This document shows positions 59,001 to 64,000 of a DNA stretch of 64,000 bases, piece by piece. The notes beneath the pieces were generated by a model. The model was not told the origin of the DNA. It was given only the letters and a program-made list of their open reading frames with translations, and ran no database searches. Numbering within the stretch: the stretch's first letter is position 1; each line of letters begins with the position of its first letter. The DNA is from Morella rubra (taxonomy: Eukaryota > Streptophyta > Magnoliopsida > Fagales > Myricaceae): assembly GCA_003952965.2 (NCBI GenBank), contig CM025854.1, positions 27,787,364 through 27,851,363 on the forward strand. The letters are read 5' to 3'. A program made the translations under genes and the position numbers.

Positions 59001-61392
59001 GGGAAACTGACTCAGCCCTCATCTGGTGTGGTCCTGCATTTGATTGTTTAGAGACTAGAAGGTGGATCAACCCATGTCTACTAAACATTATACAGTTTTT
59101 TTTTTAAAGGCCTAAACCAGCACTACATTTTATTAATTGAAAAATAGGCAAGATGAGAGAGGGGGGGGGGGGCTGCAGGAGTTGAACCAAGAAATGAATT
59201 TGCCCCATCAGCTTTACCATTAATAGTGGGTAAACCAATGATTGCACCGACAAGCCAGTGACCTGACCTCTTGGTTGGATTTATGCCTGGGACATTTTGG
59301 AGTTCTGACAAAATACGCCCTAGTCTCTTATTTCCCCCCCTACTAAGTCCTAATCCCCAACTGTTTTAAAGTGACAATATTCAAGTGCTCAAATTTTGTT
59401 AGCCGTCAACTACTGCACCTTTTACCATTTTTTTCCTTTTGAGTTTGAAGCTTTTACAAATAGTTATGTTTAGTTTGTCTTTCACTTGCTATCTTATGGG
59501 TGTGCTGGGGCGCAGGTGTATGGTGTAGGTTTTAACAGTCAGTTTACTCTGCCACATTTGACTTGAAGGCTAATGACTTAGGAAGAAGCGAATGGCTCAA
59601 GACAAAAGATGGTGCTTTTTTATGCATAGTTCTGCTTTTGGCTGAGGCTTTATCTAGATTACTACTCAATAACATATTTATCCTTCACCAAGGCTTGTTA
59701 AGAAGACAATTGTAGTTTTTGCTCATTTTTATGTGTTACCTCCAATTCCTTTGCACAAGAGAATGGAGTTGTTCACTTCCATGGGGACACCCTTATTGAT
59801 TAGTGGTTTATTGTGGCTTTACATCCATATGGAATTCAGCTAAGATGTTATTTGCTTGTACCCTCTCTATAGGTTCACAAGTGTGCAACAATCTTACAAC
59901 AATTGGCAGCAATATGCTGTTTAAGCGAGAGAACAACCTGGAAGGCTAATCTTTCTTGGGAATCTTTGCATGGGTGGCTACACTCAGCGGTCTCTATCTC
60001 TCTCCTGCACTGTGTTTTTGTGCATGCGTGTACTTGCATGTGTGTGTGCTCATAGATGTATATCTCTGTCTCAGTGGGTGGGAATGTTTTCCTCAGCTAG
60101 AATGCGGTAAACTTGGCGTATGCCAAGGAAAACTAGTTGGGGTTGTGTTTTTGCCAAATGTGCTATCTTGGAGTAATTTTATTACAGCTAAGTGGGAGCA
60201 GGTTCACTTGGAACTCATCCCTCTAAACCTAAATACCCATGAAACTTTGACTAGTACCATCGGAGTATTGTTCCAACAACAAACTTAATCTGGATATTTC
60301 TTTGTAGTATGAGGATTTATATTAGGGGGGGATTGTTTGGGTTTGTTCCTGCTATGTAGGTCAGGTTCATGTTCAGGGTAGACTATTCAGAACCCAACCT
60401 GAAACCGGTCCTTTTACAGGTATGTTATGTATCCAAGTAGCGAGTGGTGTGACATACTGGTCCTTTTGAAGAGGTCATATTTCATGTTAGTTGTTGAAGG
60501 GAAATGTGAGAAGGTAAAATAACACCTGTGGCTAGGTAGACCAAACCCTAATTTCCTAAAGGAGTTTAAAAGTGAGCTCAATTGGGCTGCATGTGGGGAT
60601 ATATATAGCAAACCAACGTCCATTTGTCAAGTTTGATAGGGACCTAGGATTCTCTCTCTCTCTCTCTCTGTGTGCTGATTGACAAAATTCATATAGGTAG
60701 CATAGGAGAAATTTCAAACATTCATGGCTGAAAAATCTTCAATTCAATTTTTTCCTTCAGAAAATGGAGATGTTGTGAATGAACGGAAAAGACTAAGGAT
60801 GTTCTCTCTGTAATGGAGTTCTGTATCCCACATGATAAACCCTTAGGCAACATACACACATGTACATGCTCACAACTGTTTGCAGTTGCATATGTATAGC
60901 CAACAAATACCTTGAAACTCTTGCTTAATGAAAAGAAAAAGTACCTTCGAACTCAGGTCGCCATTTGTGTTATGTATATTTCAAAATCTTTTTTGTTTTT
61001 TCTTTTTTTTTCCTGGTGCTGTAATTAGCTTGTTAGCGCACATGCTGCAATTTTACTAGCAACCAGCTGCTTGCTTTGCTTCTAGGACTGTTTCGTGCAT
61101 GCATGATAATCCGGAATTTGTTTGCTTCTCTTTAGTTTACGATGGTTTGACTGTTTGAGAAATACAGGTACATGCACTTCCCGCTGAATATCTAAGCCAG
61201 GGGGAAGCAGAATCTCTAGTGCCAATTTGGTTGAAAGCTCTTGCTGGTGCAGCCCCAGACTATCTCGAGAGCCAGAGCTCTGATGGAGGAAAATGTAATT
61301 ACGGGCATATGCAAGGGAAAGGGGGAAGAGTTCTAAAGCGTCTACTCCGTGAGTTTGCCGATACGCATCGGAATGTCCCAAATTTGACTTGA
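44014..61392 (+). CDS. Importin-13/transportin-3-like karyopherin beta
   Basis: Twenty-four exons: 44014-44235, 44401-44499, 44707-44931, 45006-45125, 45438-45521, 45613-45672, 47230-47358, 47518-47579, 47947-48003, 48546-48669, 49609-49743, 51295-51375, 53037-53150, 53696-53775, 54137-54272, 54948-55094, 55237-55322, 55815-56002, 56098-56190, 58075-58262, 58388-58499, 58709-58866, 59873-59989 and 61168-61392. All introns are GT-AG. They total 3042 nt, 1013 residues, in one frame. The protein is a HEAT/ARM-repeat nuclear transport receptor expected to carry cargo through nuclear pores under Ran control. It resembles Arabidopsis At1g12930 throughout, from [13 protein letters not shown] through [12 protein letters not shown] to the C-terminal [14 protein letters not shown], rather than MOS14. 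Exon 9 ([18 protein letters not shown]) is only 57 bp. Cargo is unknown. Intact. Confidence 0.92.
45998..46312. repeat. 114-bp direct repeat in importin intron 6
   Basis: The sequence starting TACCCTAGGGCTGGGATTTA at 46005-46118 recurs at 46197-46310 with three substitutions, a 192-bp offset. Each copy is followed by CTAAGC. It is intertwined with the 66-bp inverted repeat described separately. Confidence 0.9.
46118..46410. repeat. Perfect 66-bp inverted repeat in importin intron 6
   Basis: The arm at 46118-46183 (starting CCAGCCCCTGAAATTC) is the exact reverse complement of 46345-46410 (ending GAATTTCAGGGGCTGG). The loop is 161 bp and contains the second copy of the direct repeat. The pair would form a long hairpin in the transcript. 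No coding content. Confidence 0.95.
47057..47106 (-). mobile_element. Ultra-short poly(A)-tailed insertion with 12-bp target duplication
   Basis: GTATAACCTAAT occurs exactly at 47057-47068 and 47095-47106. The 26-bp insert is T14 plus GATAAGTAAGAA. On the minus strand this is TTCTTACTTATC plus poly(A). It lies in importin intron 6, antisense to the gene. Confidence 0.65.
47941..47946 (+). promoter_or_regulatory. Tandem NAGNAG splice acceptor of importin exon 9
   Basis: TAGCAG offers two acceptors three bases apart. Using the second gives ...[11 protein letters not shown], matching the Arabidopsis relative. Using the first would add one serine. Both keep the frame. Confidence 0.6.
48960..49180 (+). 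mobile_element. Ty1-copia LTR remnant in importin intron 10
   Basis: TTGGTATCAAAGCATGGTTG at 49097 resembles the initiator-methionine tRNA primer-binding site (TGGTATCAGAGC) that follows the 5' LTR of plant copia elements, with the usual downstream text including GTTCAAGTC and GGTGACTC. Upstream sequence would be the LTR end. No protein domains remain, and the LTR start is not determined. Confidence 0.45.
53247..53624. mobile_element. PIF/Harbinger-type MITE in importin intron 13
   Basis: TTA flanks both ends (53244-53246 and 53625-53627). The left end GGGCATGTTCATTTGCAAAA and the reverse-complemented right end GGGGATGTTCGGTTTGCAAA form good inverted repeats. The 378-bp element is AT-rich. 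Its body is shared with the element at 12193-12681. A TTA duplication and these ends fit Tourist-type MITEs. Confidence 0.85.
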
Positions 61393-63391
61393 CTGTCACA
61401 AAATAAGGTTAAATTATATACAGCTAGCTGATCCAGTCTGCAGCTTCAAGAGCCACCGGGCCCTCCTAGAGACAGCAACTGCGATATTTGTTGTAAATTG
61501 ATGGCTTGTTTTGAAGGTGGGTCAATCCTGGGGCCTATTATTTGAGCAATGCCCCTCGCATATATCTTTTTTTTTTAATATTCTTCTACAGTCTCTTGTA
61601 CAGTATCATGTCCCCAATTTTGTCATATCCCAGAATCTTATTATAATTCTAATTCTAATTCGATGTCGTGTTATTATTCTTTCTGATTTATTTCCTTAGC
61701 AAGGATCCAGTGTAGTTTGTCAAGATGGTCAAATGGGCGGCTCCCACCCGACCCGAATAATATTTCCAAGTTCTTGGGTTGAACCTTTAACAACTTAGGC
61801 TAACAAAGTAGAGGACTTACTGATGACGTGCTAATGTCTGTATTAAGCAGTTGGTGTATTAATTGACGGAACCGAGAGCTTCAGGTCCCATCCCAAGAAA
61901 ATGGATGTCCGTACGTGAAACGTCACAGCTTTACTAAGATAAAAATCGATATGACAATTAAGAAAATGTGGCTCCAAATTAAAACTACCAAATGTTAATA
62001 GTAGTCAAAATACTTATTTTTTAAATCTCAAAAGGAATATGTGGTTTATCCATCTCTGTGGAGAAGTGCAAAGAAGTATAGAGGAATCTACGCCTCCAGG
62101 GATTTAACCCATTTTTGGGGGGGGGGGGGGGCAATTAAAAGTGGTGCTGATCACAAGCGGGCTTTTAGGGCGGCTATATTATCAGGGGCGTAGAGCCCAT
62201 TACATCAGATTAAAAGAGCCCAAAGGGCTAGATATGTACAGGCCTTAGAGGCCATATACAACCTGTTTGTTATTGAAAGCATGGGTTTGTGGCCACAACA
62301 GCATATAGGATCAAGGCGTATAGATGTGCGGCAACTTTTACAGGCCAACTCGTCCGGCCATTTTGGAGCAACTTTTTTGGCTTAAAAGATGCTTTTCTAT
62401 TAAGCCTGTGTGAGGGTCAATTGCATTTCAAGTAGCTTCTAAATTGCCTAGAAAAAAAATGGTTGCTTATAATTTTAGCCCAATTAAAACAAACGAAAAA
62501 CTAAAGGTGAGTAGAGTATAGTTTCTTGAAATTATAAGCAAGTGATTTGTAATGAAATCACAAAATGAGGGCGTGAATGTATATTTGGTCCTTTTTTTTA
62601 AGTCGACTGGATAAAACTTAGCAGTTAAAACAGCAGGCCCAATATATATAACAATTCAAAAGTTTTTTTCCCCACAATGATTTAAGTTGCTTGGAATGGT
62701 CAATAACCGCTAGCAGACAACCCATGTGGACTTCACACTATTCAACATGAAGTTTCGACATAACCATAATATGTCTAAAGCTTCTCCTTCATGGTTACAA
62801 AAGTTCAGTTGCGGCGTGTATCTGCCACCTGCATCCGCATCCAAGGCTGCACCCAGAGGGATAACATCATCAGTTTCCTCCATGTAAGCCCCGAATATCA
62901 ACGAGTGAATTGAAAACTTTCTTCATTAGGGAGAAAGCCGCAAGTTTATGTTTCGAAATCTTTTTAACATCCATTTTGATTGAATGCCGAACGTACAGCA
63001 TATTGTGGACTACTCCAGTACAGATGGTTTGGAAATGTAAGCAAACCGAGTTTTAATGGAAGAGGAAGCCAATCTCACCTCGTCTATCACTAAGCCAACC
63101 GTACGACCTTTGTTTCCTTTGCTCCAGCATCTCGCGAATTAGTCTTCATTTTTGACAAAAAATGATTCCTGCCATTCATTTGCTCAAAGTCAGTCTTTGA
63201 CTGTTCCATACCAAATCCACTGTCTTCCAATTTTTATTTTCTCATGCTGTATGCCTCTCTTCTTGAGTCTATTCATAGATATATATATATATAAAAGAAA
63301 GGAAATTCCAGCCTCAATAATCTCAACTTCCTTATACTCTCCTCTCATTAAAGCGGTTTTGCAGTCAAGACACCAGGTAGCTGTGTTTCCC
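61393..63391. other. Tail-to-tail intergenic region
   Basis: Contains the 3' untranslated region of the importin-like gene and the 3' flank of the helicase-like gene. A G15 tract lies at 62117-62131 and TA repeats at about 63278-63292. The open frame at 62710-62901 (minus) has no recognised domain. Confidence 0.5.
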
Positions 63392-64000
63392 TCACCTGTA
63401 AGTCGTAATTGATGATTCCGGCTCATCGCTTAAACTGAGTGCGGAGAATGGTTTTGAGAGGTCAGGTTCAGCACAACTACTTGAGTCCACTGGCCATCTC
63501 ATTGGAACAATCGAAGTCCTGAAACTCAAATTGATGAGAGGTGCCAATCAGATTCAGCACAACTAGCTACATTAGTCCCAGTTTTATGCTTAATGAACGA
63601 ATTATACAAGTGTATAAAAGGTGATTTCATTAGTGTACTTTATGTCGAAAGCAAATTCAGATGAACTCCTACCCCTCAACACATTTGTGTTTGCAGCGTT
63701 GCATCTTATCTTCAGAGAAACTCTGGAATTCTGCGTCTAAATCCTCTGCTACTTTTGGTATATCATATGGCCGCACAACATCCCAAACCTTCATAACCTG
63801 AAGGTAGTGTGAATCCTCCTTGATAACATCCACATTCCATACCAGATACAGTTGCCCATTGACCTTGTACATCTCCAAAAGTTGAGAAGAAGTCCCGTCC
63901 AGGACAATGGGGTTTCTCTCCTCGGGAGGCTGACGCCAACCACTGGAAAGCTTTGCCAAAAGAGACAGTACTTCCTTACAAATCTCTGCATTTCTGATTA
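63392..64000 (-). CDS. SEN1/UvrD-like plant helicase, 3' end only
   Basis: Two exons are visible, 64000-63673 (open at the window edge) and 63518-63392. They join through GAG GG|G and end at TGA (63394-63392), giving 150 residues. The text KEVLSLLAKLSSGWRQP, YKVNGQLYLVWNVDV, LQVMKVWDVVRPYDIPK, RCKHKCVEG and VPMRW matches the region that follows the helicase module in plant SEN1-like and TRANK1-like proteins. This region contains no catalytic motif, so helicase activity is inferred from family and lies outside the window. Minus strand, tail to tail with the importin-like gene. The final AGGTGAGG could also act as a splice donor, which would extend the protein. Confidence 0.65.

Noticed and set aside
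62710..62901. Further exon of the helicase-like gene
   Set aside because: The reading frame has no family similarity that I recognise, and the preceding exon already ends in a stop codon.

Overview
The window is nuclear DNA from a flowering plant, almost certainly a eudicot. The genes are split by many short AT-rich introns, the proteins match plant-only families (RABF2 GTPase, back-conversion polyamine oxidase, clade VI acyl-activating enzyme), and the gaps are full of hAT and PIF/Harbinger-type repeats. The repeat style suggests a woody rosid, but I cannot fix the species. I rebuilt splice sites by hand; all reconstructed genes keep frame across every junction.

Layout. 1-15.0 kb: gene-free, AT-rich and repeat-rich, with a tandem array at 5.6-7.0 kb, an inverted relative of its edge at 13.9-14.2 kb, several MITEs and small poly(T) insertions. 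15.17-17.04 kb (+): two-exon peroxisomal acyl-activating enzyme ending in SRL. 17.0-21.1 kb: intergenic with two back-to-back MITEs. 21.14-26.12 kb (-): seven-exon RAB5-class GTPase (RABF2 type). 27.45-33.35 kb (-): ten-exon peroxisomal polyamine oxidase ending in SRM, with two GC-AG introns and two upstream ORFs behind a TATA box. 35.2-38.9 kb (-): decayed hAT element with a broken BED-finger transposase. 41.21-41.76 kb (-): two-exon OXS3-like stress protein. 42.89-43.62 kb: non-autonomous hAT element with a perfect 8-bp target duplication. 44.01-61.39 kb (+): 24-exon importin-13/transportin-3-like karyopherin of 1013 residues, whose introns hold a MITE, a copia remnant, a poly(T) insertion and a perfect 66-bp inverted repeat. 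63.39-64.0 kb (-): 3' end of a plant SEN1/UvrD-like helicase gene that runs off the window.

The genes are independent housekeeping or stress loci, not a cluster, although two are peroxisomal enzymes. The most unusual signal outside genes is a scatter of very short insertions: a poly(A/T) run plus about 5-20 other bases between 10-21 bp direct repeats. They look like reverse-transcribed insertions cut down to almost nothing but tail.
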